Origin: Gammaproteobacteria bacterium
Lineage (GTDB): Bacteria; Pseudomonadota; Gammaproteobacteria; SZUA-21
DNA: 14,902 nucleotides
Direction of reading: 5' to 3'
Assembly: GCA_003233075.1 (NCBI GenBank)
Contig: QIKQ01000190.1
Location: 1-14,902 of the forward strand
Below are positions 14,810-14,902 of the stretch, in pieces. The notes beneath the pieces were generated by a model, which worked only from the letters and a program-made list of their open reading frames with translations, did no database searches and was not told the origin of the DNA. The translations under genes and the position numbers were made by a program. The stretch's first letter is position 1; each line of letters opens with the position of its first letter.

Positions 14810-14902
14810 TTATCTCGTATACAACAACCGACTGGAGCCGAGTCCTTGTACCCAGTTTTTTCCAACTTGATACGCATACTCCAGCATATTCTCAAAAGAT
14901 CC
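14810..14902 (-). CDS. Possible C-terminal end of a gene cut by the window edge
   Basis: From the right edge, one minus-strand frame is open for 30 codons and ends in TAA at 14810-14812. It reads GSFENMLEYAYQVGKNWVQG and then LGSSRLLYTR, which looks protein-like (an amphipathic helix, then a basic end), but I do not recognise the family. The opposite strand also has an open frame from ATG at 14795 to the edge (36 codons, beginning MSNLPLSRIQQPTGAES). Only one is likely to be real, and the window does not decide which. The minus-strand reading is favoured slightly because a perfect hairpin follows its stop. Confidence 0.25.
   Translation of the reverse strand, partial: GSFENMLEYAYQVGKNWVQGLGSSRLLYTR

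Overview
The window looks like chromosomal DNA of an AT-rich gammaproteobacterium. This rests on family content (a long bacterial-type ppc, a YjdF/DUF2238 membrane protein, a DUF938 methyltransferase, a single-domain PqiA protein, a YafK-type L,D-transpeptidase, a TfoX-N protein) and on codon style. No rRNA, tRNA, CRISPR array or phage module is visible, so genus cannot be set from sequence alone. Two short palindromic repeats and a repeat-rich right edge show past mobile-element activity.

Layout. 1-337: hairpin-rich leader before ppc. 338-4078 (+): ppc, then a secreted Asp-box protein. 4098-6496 (-): three secreted or membrane-anchored proteins: a TIMP/NTR-like protein starting Cys-x-Cys after its signal peptide, an unrecognised exported protein, and a candidate papain-fold cysteine hydrolase. 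6640-8785 (-): likely operon yjdF-like, then an NAD(P)-binding epimerase-like protein, then a DUF938 methyltransferase (the last two overlap by 8 bp). 8871-8958: a palindromic repeat of a widespread type. 8988-9536 (-): a cytoplasmic protein with a CheZ-like Asp-x-x-x-Gln motif, an acidic C-terminus and a sigma28-like promoter candidate. 9689-12081 (-): single-domain PqiA protein, YafK-type L,D-transpeptidase, exported Sel1-repeat protein. A perfect 14-bp terminator lies between the last two and abuts the ribosome binding site of the L,D-transpeptidase gene. 12492-12644: a 153-bp MITE-like element with target duplication. 12695-13292 (-): TfoX-N protein and a small single-TM protein. 13605-14294 (-): a ChrR-type bicupin. 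14295-14902: non-coding, with a 29-bp tandem repeat, a hairpin and a gene cut by the window edge.

How the genes work together. Most are housekeeping or envelope functions without a common pathway. Ppc is anaplerotic. The run from 3248 to 6496 is a cluster of exported proteins of unknown role. The 9.7-12.1 kb stretch is envelope-related (PqiA, L,D-transpeptidase, Sel1). The most interesting unresolved items are the CheZ-like protein, the TIMP-like protein and the candidate cysteine hydrolase. No complete new multi-gene system is evident. Several genes read best from TTG or GTG starts, chosen here by Shine-Dalgarno sequence and signal peptide position.
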